A stretch of DNA of 64,000 nt from Circinella minor. Its lineage: Eukaryota > Mucoromycota > Mucoromycetes > Mucorales > Lichtheimiaceae. The notes beneath the pieces are model-generated. The model was not told where the DNA came from. It was given only the letters and a program-made list of their open reading frames with translations, and did not search any database. The stretch spans positions 307,634 to 371,633 of the forward strand of contig JAEPRB010000012.1 of assembly GCA_016758965.1 (NCBI GenBank), given 5' to 3'. This document shows, piece after piece, positions 48,456 through 61,539 of this stretch (the first letter of the stretch is position 1; every line of letters begins with the position of its first letter). Both the position numbers and the translations under genes were made by a program.

Positions 48456-48603
48456 TATTATTTACAAAGAATTAAAAAAAAAATGAAAAGAAAAAGAATA
48501 AGGTTTTTATATAAGCACTAGAGCAAAAAGAATTCAAAAAAATGGGGGGGGTAGATTTTTTTTTTATTTCAGCAATATTTTTTTTTTTAAAAAAAAATTA
48601 AGA

Positions 48604-51600
48604 TCAGTTATCCAAAATCCTTGAACGTTGTCGCTCCACAACCTTTGTTACTTCTTGCATATTATTACTTGCACGTTGAATCATTTTTTCAAGATCTGCC
48701 ATATGTTGATCTAATTTATCCTTGGCTATTTGTGATTCTCGTAACTGAGCATCCCACGATGCATTATCATCGTCTGCCACTTTATCCCATCCATTGGATG
48801 GATCCTCCACTATGGCTGTTTTTGCTTGATGATCAGGATCCAATTTACCTAACCAATCCCATAATTCATTTTCAATTTCATTATGATTGTTGTTATTGAT
48901 ATGAGATGATGATGATGATGCTTCAGGTTCCCAATTTTTCTTAGAGTCAACTCCTTGGTGAATTGCTCCGAGTTGTCGATCCATTTGTGCCATTTTACTT
49001 GCAATGTAAAGATTGATAAGAACCAGCATAAACATACATATAACAGAAATTTGAGATGCATTGGGTATTGTTGCGTTGGAAATAAGCCAATCAATAACAC
49101 TTGACAACATTCGTTGCCATGAGCTTTGATTATCGGTTTGAGTCTTAACATCGGTATCAGGACCCTTTTGACTTTCTTTGTTTTTGTGTTTTCGTTTAAC
49201 TTTCTTTTTGCGTTTGTCAGTTTTTTTGTTTTGTGATGATGCTGATACTGTTGATGATTTTCCGATATAATCTCGTATACCAGCTTCCAAATCTTTGTAA
49301 TAACTTTCTTGACCACTAATAGATGCACTTTCAATAGTAGCTATTGAATTAAAAAAACTCTATTAGTAAACGTTCATTGTTTTTTGTTTCTCTCTCTTTT
49401 TTTTTCTATTTTCTGTGAAAAATGGTTTGCAAAAATAAAAATAGTATTTACATTTCAACCATGATGATTTGGTAAAGTCCACTAATACGGTGACCAGCAT
49501 CCGTACTCGGTCTTTCCCAGCCCACATCAAACATGTTCTTGTTTTGATACTAAATGATCCACCTGATGGTACATCAGGAGTTTGCGTTGTTGTCACTTGT
49601 GTAACAAAATCTTCGAGATCACGATGTAATATTTCTTCTCTCAGTAAACATTTTGTTGATTTGGGTCCTAAATTTATATAGTTTTTATTATTATTAGTTA
49701 TACCATTCAATTTTTCCTTCTTCATATTTTTTGTGTCAAGTTGATATTCATTTACCTATTGATCCATTAAGTGGTTTTATATATGACATTTCTCGTACAG
49801 ATAAAATATTATCGGCATCTGAATCGTGCCATGAATTGATATTTATATCTGAATCATAAATTAAAAGTAATTAATTTATAAAATTTTTTCCCCATTCTTC
49901 AATGCCTTTTTTTTAAGAAAAAAAAAACTTGTTTCTTACCAGTGCATTTTTGTTCTGTTAGGAATTTTTTTATGAAATCACTATTATACAATAGATTGTA
50001 CAGGGTTTCGATAGTACAATTGAAAGTCTGATCCTGCACGACTTTCGCATAATGTTCCCCGGCTACTAAACAATCACATTCCGTCTTATCACGTTTTTGT
50101 ACAGGTTTATTTCCATTATTATTACCGTTGTTGTCATTACTATCATTGGTGGTATTATTGTTCGATCCAGATAATGCTGGTAGAGGGGGTGGTGTTGCTA
50201 TTGCTTTGACGTTCGGTCGTGATCCGGCTTCAGAAATAGCTCGACGTCGTGCTGCTTCTTCATCTTTAGTTGTTTCAGGTAAAGGTAATGAAGCAAGTGA
50301 ATTCTGTCGATCTTGTGCTGCTATATAAATATATATTTTTTATAGAAAAAAAATTATAGAAGAATAAATATTCAACGAAAAATAAAAAAAAGACACTAAA
50401 AAGCTCGCTAGTAGAAACTTTTTTTTTAAATTACCATCATCTTCAGGCTCAGATACGGAAGATTCATCATCACTTTCATAAGTGTAAGAAGAGTCATCAG
50501 ATGTTGTAATATCTTCATTGTCATCTACTTTATCATTTTCATCATCGTCTTGATTTTCATTTATTTTTGATGATGGTCTTGACATACGCCATACGTCAAC
50601 TATTAAATCATACGCTTGATCTCGTGACAAAAACGACGCGAAAAAATGCTTTTTTTTCAAAAATCCCCCCGAAAGAAATAAAATTAAATTAGTATATAGA
50701 AATAACATAAGCATTAAAAAATGTTATAGAAATAATGGGTAAATTTATATCATACCTTTGCATGTAATGTAGATACTTGAATAGCATTGGGAATAAATAG
50801 AGCAGTGGTACGTTTTTCAATGTCAACTATATCTGAGAATGCAATTACCAACTAAAATAATAATTATAAACCGAGATTAATGAGTTTTATATATTCTTAT
50901 TTATATTGTCATTCAATTCAAACCTGTTTTATTCAAGCTAAAAAGTTATAAAGACTTACATTCGTCACCCATCCAAAAATATTGGCATTAAAGCATAAAT
51001 GATTCTCGGAAATATATATTCTCCCCTGAAGTAAAATCTCTTTTTGAAGGGCACATCCAAAATCTATATTGCATTAAAAATAGTACATATATGCAATATA
51101 TGCAATATATACATAATTATAACAATAATTTAATTCATATTATGAATAAGAGATTCTTGTAAACTTGGAATTTTTTTTTTTTGTACAACAAACAATAGTA
51201 AAATATTTTTTTTATAATACCTTCAATAAGAGGATCCTCTTCTGGTACACTTCGAAACAAGGCATGAAAATCTTGGTTTCGTTTAGCGTTGGCAGGTTCG
51301 AGGTTACAAGCAGCTGCAATACTACCAGCAGCAAATGACGTTTCAGAAGAAGCGTCATCTGAGCCACGATGTTGTTGTGGTTGTTGTTGTGGTTGTGGCT
51401 GTACGGTCGGTTCATTACGCAATTTACTATTGCCTAAAGCTTGCTTTTCAGCATGGGTATCTGGCAGTTCGTTTACGGAATGAGTCGACAAGCTTGATCC
51501 ACGAGAACGAGGTTTTCTATGACCACCAAAAAGTCGTGAAACTGTATTAGATTTCGTTGTCTCGGGTACGATGGCTATGGGGGGCGTAGCTGTACGAGAA

Positions 51601-51914
51601 TTGTTATTATTATTGTTGTTGTTGTTGTTAATTACATCATCTTCGGAAGAGGATGGCATGACGGCTGTATCAGGAAAATGATGTTGTAAAGAAAGGGTTT
51701 TCGGTGAATCAAGGTGTGTTGATTGTGTTGGAGAAGGTGCAGAAACGTTAATGGGTGGTGCTACGAGTGCTCGTGGTGAACCTTCACTATTTCGACGATG
51801 AGTAATTCCAGAAGTAATAAGAGTGTCGATAGCTAGTGGACGGTTCACTCCAGAAACTGTATTAGAATGTGGGCGTCTTTGTTGCTTTTGTTGTGAAGGA
51901 GGTGATAAATTCAT
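48604..51914 (-). CDS. Lam/Ysp2-like membrane-contact-site sterol transfer protein (GRAM + VASt)
   Basis: Exons (minus) 51221-51914, 50960-51063, 50756-50851, 50435-50648, 49940-50320, 49756-49848, 49452-49667 and 48604-49340 give 844 residues. The first about 220 residues are Ser/Pro/Asn-rich and disordered, including a poly-Asn run. A GRAM domain spans about 225-305 (LQGRIYISENHLCFNANIFG; VIAFSDIVDIEKR). After an acidic linker, a VASt (StART-like) sterol-binding domain spans about 447-655 (NCTIETLYNLLYNSDFIKKF; KSTKCLLREEILH). A single membrane helix lies near 693-715 (SVICMFMLVLINLYIASKM), then a coiled coil. This is the order of Lam/Ltc/Aster proteins, which are ER-anchored and move sterols at contact sites. 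The family has several paralogues; I do not assign one. Confidence 0.93.
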
Positions 51915-52048
51915 CTCTCCATAAAAGAAAAAAAGCGCGGGATGTTATAATATATATGGGGGGTGGAAAGGGGGACCGTGGAACCAAAAAAACGGTGTAA
52001 AGTAATCTGTGAGTGTTTTATGTATATATAGTCTTGTGTGTATATAAT

Positions 52049-52079
<31 letters not shown>

Positions 52080-54753
52080 TGAGGCAGAAGGGAAAATGAT
52101 ATCTTTTTTTTTTCTGTGGCCGCCAATGCAGATTATTTGACCCCCAAACTAAAAAAAAAAAAAAAAAAAAAGACCGCTTCGTTTTCGATTGCATACAAGA
52201 TATGACTGGGTGAAGCCATGTGCAGTCGTGTCACCATGCAACACAAAGCTGAGCTATTTTCTTTTTTATACTCCTTTTACCTTTTTTTTTTTCTATTTAC
52301 TATTCATGTACGACTCACTGATGGAGAAATAACCGATTTGCCTCAGCCAGCTTTCGCATGATTTTCTGCTTTGGAAAAAGCAATTTTTTATATATATGAA
52401 TTATATATTTCATGGATCCCATATTTGTAAAAAAGTAAGAATTTATATTACTACCAATCATAATGGGAATGAAGTATTAATGGAGACTCCATGAAGCTAG
52501 CAGTTAATAAAAATATATTGGATACGTAATTAAGCTTTTATACATTATGCTGGTCTTGCATTATTTATACATCGATTGTTTCTTAAGAAAGATTCATGGT
52601 TGTATGTATAATCACTTTACGTAATTTTTATGTTTTGTGCTTGGTTATTTTCAACTTCCCTTGATATCCTTGTATATTAATATTATAAACAGCGCAAAAT
52701 TGAAAATTATCAAGCCCAAACATAAAAATAATACGTAACGCACGCAAAGTGAAATTCGGCCCGCCAAGCATTAGGAAAAAAACAACCAATATGTGTACAA
52801 AAAGATGTAGATCATCATTTTGTCTTGGAAAGAGGGTGTGACACGTGGAAAAGAGTTTGATTTATTTTTACATTCTTTCCTATTATGTTACTTTTTCACC
52901 GTCCAGACAACAATAATAAACCACCCAGGTAATAAAAAAAAGAATTACTTGTTGTCTTTCACTTATTTTAGTAAGTAAACACTTGAAACATATTACGTAT
53001 AATGAGATATATGTAGTGGTCAGACTATTTTGACTTATCAAGATGATATTTATATCTTAAACAGTCATAATCGTATATTAACAAGAAAAAATTGATCAGT
53101 AGGAAAATGTTCAAGCGACTTGTGCATTTTTTTAGGCTGAGTAAAGAAGTATTCTTATTTATCTATAGATGAAATGTATGGTTTTGGGGAACGTAATTTA
53201 TAAAAATAAAGGTGCAAATAGTAGAAATCGTTTTATTATCCAATACAGAAACACAAACAACGTTATTTATCAAATGTTCTATATTTCTCTACGTATTATC
53301 ATATTACTGAAATTTGCTAATAGATTATGATTAACTTTCCTTACCACCTTATATAATTATAAAGTATATATATGATATACATTGACAAACGTTTTGGCAC
53401 AAGCTGTTATATTTACTTTTATTGGTTTCTATAGTATCTCACCACTTGATTTCGATTATAGATCCACGAAATCTTTTTGGCAAAATATACAATTAATTAA
53501 ACTGAATAACATTAAATTTGTTGATGTACCTATCAATAAAGGCAAAGAATTTATTATTGAACTAATAATAGCATGTATATTACTAGAATAATTACTACGA
53601 TTCTTTCTAAGCAGAGTAAAATTTTGTGCATTTAAAAACGTCAAATGAAACATGATGTTATATATTGTCAATCGTATAGTACAATGTTCATTAGTTACGT
53701 TCATAACAGTCCGTAGTATCAAATAATCAAATAATTACGGAGTACAGTAGATTGCGGATACAAAGAAAGGAGAGAAAAAGGGGTTCGGTAACATAAGTAT
53801 ATATAAGCATAACTAATGAATATATGTTAATTAATAATTATATTACGTATATATAATAAATTTGGATTAAAATTATGTACTACGACTATCAGGTGATGAA
53901 GACGGTTATGAGTACGTACAACGGGAACTAGTCTAGGTATGTAATATCCTTGAAGAAAACAAAACTGTGATATTACTGCTTATTACAAGAAAATAAAATG
54001 TATAAATTTATGTGTCTGTGCAGTGAATAGGGATGTTTGATAAAATTCCATCGAGGTAATTCCTTGTTTTGTATAAATAATTTTGTAATTAATAGTAAAG
54101 CCAAGATGCGGTGATTTTTATAAAGTCAATTCGAATATATGGTTGTTGATACACGAGACCAATGACAAGAAGAAGTTAGTTTATTATTGTAATCGAAATA
54201 ATGCATGCCATACAAATTGTATGTTTTTAACTTTGGAGCGATATTCTAGCACGTGGCTTAGTAAGATATAATATTGTAGTGCTTCATTTGGGGGTTACAG
54301 TAAATTAAAAACGATAGTCTTGTTAGGAAAAGATCCCGAGGTGGTGTGAGGTATGAAAGTGGTTTCTATTGTTGGCGAGTTTGACTATGGATCAAGTGGA
54401 GTCATGATCATGGTATTTCAAGCAATAGGGTTTCAGGAATGCTTTGTGCTGCCTCCAGTCAATAAAAACATTTTGATTGGACAATCGAGTTTCTTTGTTC
54501 CTGTAACTGCATAATCTTGCAAAAAATATATGCCGTAATACATACAAACTGTTTGAAAGTCTTTCTGCAACTAAAAAAACAATGATAATTAACGAAGACT
54601 TCCAGTAAATTGGTTCTTAAAGAGTAAAAAATGAATGCTCTTTTCTTATAACTATCACTTCAGTCTTTAAAAAAGTAAAGTCTCTTCATCGTCTTTTCAA
54701 GCACCAGGTATAAATTCAATTTGAAATGATAGTCTCAACATACCCATTTTAAT
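51915..54753. other. 5' flank of the sterol-transfer gene and AT-rich intergenic DNA
   Basis: Near the gene are a TG run and a GA run (about 52045-52081), followed by an A20-type homopolymer (about 52151). Beyond that, 2.5 kb of AT-rich DNA with scattered TACGTA (52525, 52736, 52996, 53291, 53847 and 53915) has no supportable gene. Confidence 0.5.
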
Positions 54754-57700
54754 ATGTCCGTAAATGTTAAAATTAATTTTGAAATAGATTCTAGTCATGT
54801 CAATACATCTCTTGATGGTGATCGCGCAGCTTTTCTTAATGCCTCTGAGGTCCTAATAAATATATTACTAGATTATTTATGGAACGAATGTACAAATGGA
54901 AAACACTCTAAAAATGGTCGCTACCCTTGGGCGTCTCTCCGATATTAAGCAACCTATCCATACAAGCTTATGCTCGGATCTCCAGCGTGTTAACCCCAAA
55001 CTCTGCAAGTTACAAACGAGGAGGGGCATGACATCAATCACCCTGATGATGTGGTCAACTTGAATAATAAGAAGAAAGGTAATAATGATAACAACAATGA
55101 TAACGCTAGCGATATCATTGAGCTGTCCACAGTACAAAAAAAAATCTGAATCATTTACCTTTTGCTGAGGAGAAACTGATTTAATTTATGGATACTTTTT
55201 TAGCATTTAAACAAAAGTGGTCCAGGAGACAAAACAAGAGGATAAGAAGCATCCATTCAAATATTCCCGTGGTGAGTTTTGGATATTATTATTTAATTCG
55301 TTTTTGGTTCTCTGTAACACTAATAATCAAAAAATTTGGATTACATGGAGGTGAAAGTTTTAACTATAGCCCTGTAATTCTTTACTAAGCTAAAAGGCTC
55401 TTATGGTTTTCATATCTTCTACTGGTTGATGATTGGCCCAAGTGTTTATATCCTAATTGTAGCCATGTAACCGTTCTCAAAAGGTATTATATATATAAGC
55501 AATATATGTTATCAAGTTCAGAAATGTTGTTAATATGTATCTTTTATTCGAAATTTTTATATAAAATCAAGCTTTTATTCTCTAGGCCTTCGTTCTATTA
55601 TTATCAATTATACAAATTGGGACATCGTGAGATTTTTACAACATGAAAATTGGTTTTTGGAGTTAGACATATTCACCACTTAACGTTCAACAAATCAAGT
55701 TATCAACTTGCGTTACGAGTGTAATAACAAGAACTGAAAAAAATATTTCAGTGGGTACAATAGTCGAGTCACTACGCTTATCATGGTTGAGAAAACTTTG
55801 GAATGTCTTCAGTATGGTTAACCCCAATCATCCGTCTCCAAGTGTTGAGCTGTAAGAAGAAAATCGTATTAATATTTTTATGCAGATGAAAAACAATGGT
55901 CAGACGATCAATGCCTTCGGGATCTATGGACCGCTGCTGGTTGCCTAGTGGCAGCAGCAGGGACAGCAAGAACAATAACTTATGCTCCTATATCCACATA
56001 GAGGATGTCATGGATTTAGCATTGGGAGCGGAGACCACTCATCAACACAGTCCGTCTATTTTAGCTGAAGAACATGATTTTTCTACATCCCATCGAGAAC
56101 AATTGCCATTCCAACTCACTCCGGAATATTTACATACATCTGGCGTTTCAACCATGGATTTGGATGCGATTCGCTCAAGAGGACCTCGACCATGGCGCAT
56201 TCATCAGGTCGCGGCTATTATTATCCTATCCAATGATACAATTTTTCTGTCATGCCAAGGGGGTGTGTCATCAAGGCCAGATTTTAATATTGATATTGAA
56301 GTTCCTAAAACCAGGTATGAAGCTTATACGTAGTAGCCGCGTAAACGCTGTTGATTGCAAAAATAATTAGCGGCATGATTACAATTTAACTCACGACTGA
56401 CCGTTTTTTCTCAATTGAAAAAAGTTATACACTGGTAAATGATATATAGAAATAAATGTGTGCTTAGCGGTCTCCGAGTTATACTGGGTTCAAAAAAGTT
56501 TTAGGACGCCTGTATTTTCTTCTCCATATTATGGAGTTACGTAACACAAAACGAACTTATCAATTACTTCTATTATAATTGGGTTGTATACTCAAAAGAT
56601 TTCGACTATTTTTAACTCGAATGAACACTACAATTTGTCCAGAAAAAACACGAATACACAATATACATCACTATTACTAAATTCGGAAAAAAAAAGGTGT
56701 AGATGGGAAAGCTATAGAAGCTGCGCTAAAAGCTAGTGACGTTTACAGTATAAGGTAGGAGCAAGTGTTTAATTTTCAAGTGGCAAGGGAAAGGCAAACG
56801 TCTAATGTATTTTTTTTAATTCAGAAAAGGCAAAAAGCAAGTGGCGCAAAATTCTTTTTTTTTATGAAAAAGATGATGTACAATACTGGAACAAACGTAG
56901 AGAGGAGCAAGAGTACCAACAAATATCATCAGCGGAAGCGGCCTGATCATCACGTCCCAGTATTTTCACAGTTTTATCAGCTCTTAGCTGGATTCAGTAG
57001 CTGGTACACAGAACAACATTCAAAATGTTACCGACTAAGTAATATTATTTAAAACACGATCTTGAACAGTGTAACAACACAGGTGAAGCTTTTAAGTTCT
57101 TTATTTTGTAAAAGTGACATTTAACTATTAAAGGTTTCAAATCAATGATAAAAAGACTGTCATTTAGAGGCGATTACATAGAAATTATATCGAAAAAGGA
57201 TTGGTATTATTCAATGCTACGACCCATGAGGCACGCCGACTATTAGAAAGTTCCGATAATAGTAATAGTTCAGCTGATCCAGAATCTGTTACTCCGAACA
57301 AAACAACAATCATTATGAAGAGGGAATAGCTCTGAATGACCATCAAGATAACGACGATGGTGATAGCAAGGAAGAGGAGTATGTGGTTAATGTGTCTTTG
57401 AAAACATTAGCAATGAAAAAGGTAGAAATCTGAAAGATCTGATTAAAAAATAACGTTATAATTTTGTTATATGTACTAACATTTGTTTATATAATATACA
57501 TCCAGGCAGGTCCTGCTTTTTGCACCCCCCCTGATTTTTACACACACCCATGTAGTTCTCTGATTAATTTGAATTAAGTGATATGGATACTTTGATGAAC
57601 TCAATGCAGAAATGGTAATTATTTGGGTGAGAGCTTTGATGAATCCTATAGCAAAGCGAGCATCTCGTGGTCTCGTTCTCTCTCGACTGGTAAACTTAAT

Positions 57701-57850
57701 AGTATGACGGCTCCTCCAGCTGGATCAACTTCGCAATTTGCTGGTGTTTCTTCTTATGGACTTTTGAAGCTGATAATACCGAATTCTTTTTACGAAAGTG
57801 AAATGTTCAAACAAGTGCCGAATAAGAAGTAAGTGTATACAGACTTTTTA
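54754..57850 (+). pseudogene. Decayed coding-like region, family not recognised
   Basis: Several plus-strand pieces have coding-like composition but no continuity: 54754-54948 (SLDGDRAAFLNASEVLINIL), 55188-55290 (AFKQKWSRRQNKR), 55896-56333 (145 codons, including MDLDAIRSRGPRPWRIHQVA and NIDIEVPKTRYEA), 56765-57052 and 57623-57832. Between them are stops, frame changes and AT-rich stretches without clean introns. GC content in the pieces is higher than in the flanks. This looks like a broken large gene or transposon, given its neighbours. I cannot name the family. Confidence 0.35.
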
Positions 57851-58280
57851 TTTTATTTTATCTATTACCTTTTACGTAACTCAATTTTCATTTTCTTCTT
57901 CTTTCTTAATGTATACCATGTTATTCAGCGGCGAAGTGGTTTCTGGAGCTACACAAATCACACTGGAGCAAAATATAAAATAATAGTAATAGTATTTTTC
58001 TTAATAAATAGCCGTTGGAAACCCACTTCTTTTTATAGGGTTTTCAATAAATAAATTTTGAGGCTACATTCAACCTCCACACAAAAAAGAATGGAACAAA
58101 ATAACTATGACGAATAGAACACTTCTGGAAGAAAGATGGACGTGCTTATTAATATTGAAAACTCCACCATTGCTCTTAATTCCAACGAGTGGAAAGCCAA
58201 GAAAACACAAAACATGAAAATTAAACAACAAAGCAAGAACATAAGATCTAATTGTGCGATACTGAACAACTTGTATATTA

Positions 58281-58669
58281 TAGTCGAACCCCGCTTTTTG
58301 CACAGGTGGGATTTAGGCCAAGAGGTGTGCAAAAAGCGGGGGGGGGGGTGGTGCAAAAATCGGGGGCGGAAAAAGGAAGGAAAATAGAATAGCCGTTAAC
58401 CTGGCAGCTATTATTAGTATATTGATGGATGTGCAAAGTTGCTAACTATAAAAACTATAAGAATGGTCCAATATTACTGGTCTTATTTCATCTCAGCATA
58501 AGTATAGATACAAGTGGGATTTTGCACAGTCCTTCTGAAGGTGTGCAAAGTGCAAAAAGCGCGGGTTGTGCAATTTTATTAAGTAAAAAGTGGGATTTAA
58601 GCCAAGAGGCGTGCAAAAAGCGGGGGGGGGGGTGCAAAAAGCGGGAGTACAAAAAACGGGGTTCGACTG
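58281..58669. mobile_element. 389-bp TA-flanked inverted-repeat element (Tc1/mariner or pogo-type MITE)
   Basis: TA flanks both ends (58279-58280 and 58670-58671). The left end reads TAGTCGAACCCCGCTTTTTG; the right end is the complement of CAGTCGAACCCCGTTTTTTG. Inside, the block from GTGGGATTTA through GCCAAGAGG to GTGCAAAAAGCGGGG occurs twice in direct orientation (about 58306-58351 and 58588-58632), with poly-G runs of 9-10. The same TTTTTGCACCCCCC word appears as an isolated fragment at 57515-57545, probably from another decayed copy. No transposase is inside, so it is non-autonomous. The superfamily is inferred from TA targets and the CAGT start. Confidence 0.85.
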
Positions 58670-58811
58670 TATTAGTAATGGGGAGGCTTCTCTTTCCGTT
58701 TCTCATCACTTTTTGAACGGAAAACCATTAACCACATTCAGAACGACTTTAACAACACACCCAATCCAACAACCCAACCCAACAACACCTTCACCAGCCA
58801 ACCGTCGTAAG

Positions 58812-59111
58812 ATGGTGGGACGATCTAGTCAACGATGTGATGGTATAACCCCTACACCAGGAACACCACAATCGAATACTGCACTCACTCTCAAAGACCT
58901 ACCGATTCTCAACACCAAATTTAATTTGCATCGATCACAACTTGCTTGCCCCTCCTGCCACCTCAAGGATCAATTAAATCGTAGAGGACAAAAAGAAGTC
59001 AAATTAGCATCTGGCACCAAAACTAAAATTCCTCACTTTATCTGCAAACAATGTAACAAAGGTTGCACTATTATTCACCTCAAGGAATCATTATGGTGCA
59101 TTCTGACTTAA
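58812..59111 (+). CDS. Small zinc-ribbon protein, possibly transposon-derived or truncated
   Basis: A 99-residue open frame from the ATG at 58812. It has a Thr/Pro-rich N-terminus (GITPTPGTPQSNTALTLKDL) followed by a zinc ribbon: CPSC, about 32 residues with RRGQKEVKLASG, then CKQC. Such C2C2 ribbons are common at the N-terminus of transposase-like proteins. The frame stays open upstream to the edge of the MITE, but there is no ATG there. It ends abruptly after the ribbon, so it may be the first exon or the remainder of a longer gene. It lies tail to tail with the transposase pseudogene. Expression is uncertain. Confidence 0.4.
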   Translation: MVGRSSQRCDGITPTPGTPQSNTALTLKDLPILNTKFNLHRSQLACPSCHLKDQLNRRGQKEVKLASGTKTKIPHFICKQCNKGCTIIHLKESLWCILT

Positions 59112-59401
59112 ACCATCATTTGTCCAAAATTAAAAATATTTTAAATCCCGTTGGTTAATATTACATCCATGGTTAAGGGTATCAAGTCCCATATGTAACA
59201 TATAATAATAGTCAAAAAGTGTGACCCAGTTTTATTGTTTTATTAAAAAATTTCAAAGAAATAGAAAAGAATATATATATATATATATATAATGTATAAA
59301 GAAAATGAAAAGGAAAAAAAAGATTAAGAGAAAAAAAATATCAGAGGATAATAAGAAGATACATATAAAAAAAAAGGGAAAAAATGAAAAAAAAAAGCAT
59401 A

Positions 59402-61523
59402 TTAGTCATGAACACCTGGTTTACGGTGAGAGAGGAACCTTTTTGATGTGAACTTTTCGACCAGTTTGAATGCTTCATTTCCATCCTTCATATCATTGTA
59501 TGCATAGATATAACGCCAACAACGATTGTAGTATCTTCGAATTTCAATAGGTGTAGCATCTGGAGGAGATACTTGATCAAGAAAACCATCAAGGTTTTCT
59601 TGCAATGACTTAAATGAATAATCACATTCTCGTCTTGCGATTCTTTTTGCAGCACTCCAATACCTCTCTATCCAATTAGTTTCACAGTGATACTTAGGAT
59701 AAAGAGTGTATAGGTGACCTGATTTCACAACAAGTTCCTCCAATGCTGTTTTTTGTGCAAGAAAATCAGGTTGATTTTCAAGCATATGAAATGGGCAGCA
59801 AGTATGATCCGAATTAGCCTCCTTATTACCACATTTTGCTTTCCAGTATTTTCCTTCTGCTTTATACTCATCCCATTTACCAAGACCACGCTCCGTCAAT
59901 ATTGTTTCAAGTCCTTTTCGAAACCAAGTGCGCCGTTCATTCTTCTTGCCCTCATTCTTGATTTCCAAATTATAAAAATTTTGAATCTTTTTTTCACCAT
60001 CCGGCCAATATAATATCCAGGTAAGATTACACGTTGATTGACAGAACTTAATTGTATATCTTTCAAATTAAAACAAGTGGCACGTTTGGCACTAGGTGCA
60101 TATGCATTATGGTTAGATGACTGATCAAGAATAAATAGAGCTTGGCATCCTGGATGAAGTTTTTCAAATGATGGTATAACATCATCCTTTATTTGCTGAT
60201 GGCCTGATGCATATCTTTCCATGTCCAGTACCCATCACGATTGGTGCCTGCAAAAAAGAACTTTCATGATTTCCAGTTCTTGATGCACATAGTACCATGG
60301 CAAGGACACTGGAACTCACTGACCATAATCGAACCACCAGGAGACTTGTTACGAATTGGGTTTTCATTTTCAACAAGCCACAAATTAGTTGGTGATTCAT
60401 TGCTGTAAAAGGTGCTCTCATCCTGGGTAACCATAACGATTTGTTTTTGACCTTCTAGTAAGTCTGGTAGAGTCACCTTAGTAACATCATCTTCATTATA
60501 TTTTTCCATAAAATAATTATATTCTACTATTTTGGAAGCCCACTCTTTTCTATATTGAACCACATCAGCACGTTCATGTCCATTGTAATATACAGCTTTT
60601 TTAGTGGCACGGTAGCTGTATCCCCATTCAACCATATAATTCCAAAGTACTGAAGCTGAAATATTGCCAGGAAGATTAAATATACTTGGAATAATGGTAT
60701 GATTTAAATATTTTAGCAATTCCGGAATGCCTCTTTTTTCTGGTTTTGTACTGATAATCCATTTTCGCGCTGCTTCTTTTACATCTTCATTACTTAAAAG
60801 AGAGGCTCGTTTAACATGTTTTCCTTACTGATGAAGAGATATTTTGCCATAATGTAAATATTCCTGAGCATACGATCTAATGGCTCGAGCACGATAGTAG
60901 TTTGATGGAACAATCCAAGCTGTCTTTGCTGCTATTTGTGAAGCTGTCATTATTGGAGTTTTTTTAATCAGCTCACCAAAATAAATATAGACACCAATAT
61001 ACTTTCGAAGTTCATAATCAGCCATTCCTCTTTGATTGTCTTTTTTAGCATTCATGGCTGGTGCAACTATAGGTGTTATTTGATTATAAGCTTCTTGAAT
61101 ACTCATTAAAGAGGGAGGGTTTTCGACTATTTCATCACTATTCTTATCATTGACTTTTTTCTTGAAGAAATCAGTAATTTCATGACTGCCCTTCTTTTTC
61201 TTTAACGCCTGTTTATTATCGTAATATTTGACAGTTCTACTAGTGCCCCAATATTTTCCACGAGATGATGTGGCTTCACTCTCTTTCCATTTAATAGGGA
61301 AGGAAGGTTTTGACTCTTCCTCTAGTACTCCATCTACTTCGGGTGCTTCCTCTACTTCTAATCCTGCAAGAATTTCAAAATCGTCCTCTACTGAAATTTC
61401 TGAATTGTTGGAGACATTGGTTACATTATTTTCCTCTATACAGGCAAGTTTTTTAAAACGACCATCTGTCGAGTTCTTCAATTGCTCATGAGCACGCTTT
61501 TGTCTCTTAGTCAAGGGACCCAT
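59402..61523 (-). pseudogene. Broken DDE transposase (IS630/Tc1-mariner-like fungal family)
   Basis: Starts MGPLTKRQKRAHEQ at 61523 and ends at 59402, about 700 codons if intact. DDE-type motifs are in order: VTQDESTFYSNE (near 60430), FILDQSSNHNAYAP (near 60125) and HCETNWIERYWSAAKR (near 59680), as in IS630/Tc1-related fungal repeat proteins. Breaks: TAA at 60825-60827 with the same frame continuing (GKHVKRASLLS); TGA at about 60264-60266 inside KS*KFFFAGTNRDGYW; an 8-bp direct duplication (CATCAGGC/CATCAGCA) near 60200 shifting frame after WTWKDMHQ; and a one-base-type frameshift near 60010 before WPDGEKK. The N-terminal 150 residues are acidic and Lys-rich and may be DNA-binding. It cannot make a full protein as it stands. 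Confidence 0.8.
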
Positions 61524-61539
61524 AGTAATAATAAATAAG

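Noticed and set aside
25450..51914. The minus-strand run of eight genes as an operon or functional cluster
   Set aside because: Genes have unrelated functions, most spacers are 0.35-4 kb, and each has its own intron structure; same-strand order alone is weak evidence.
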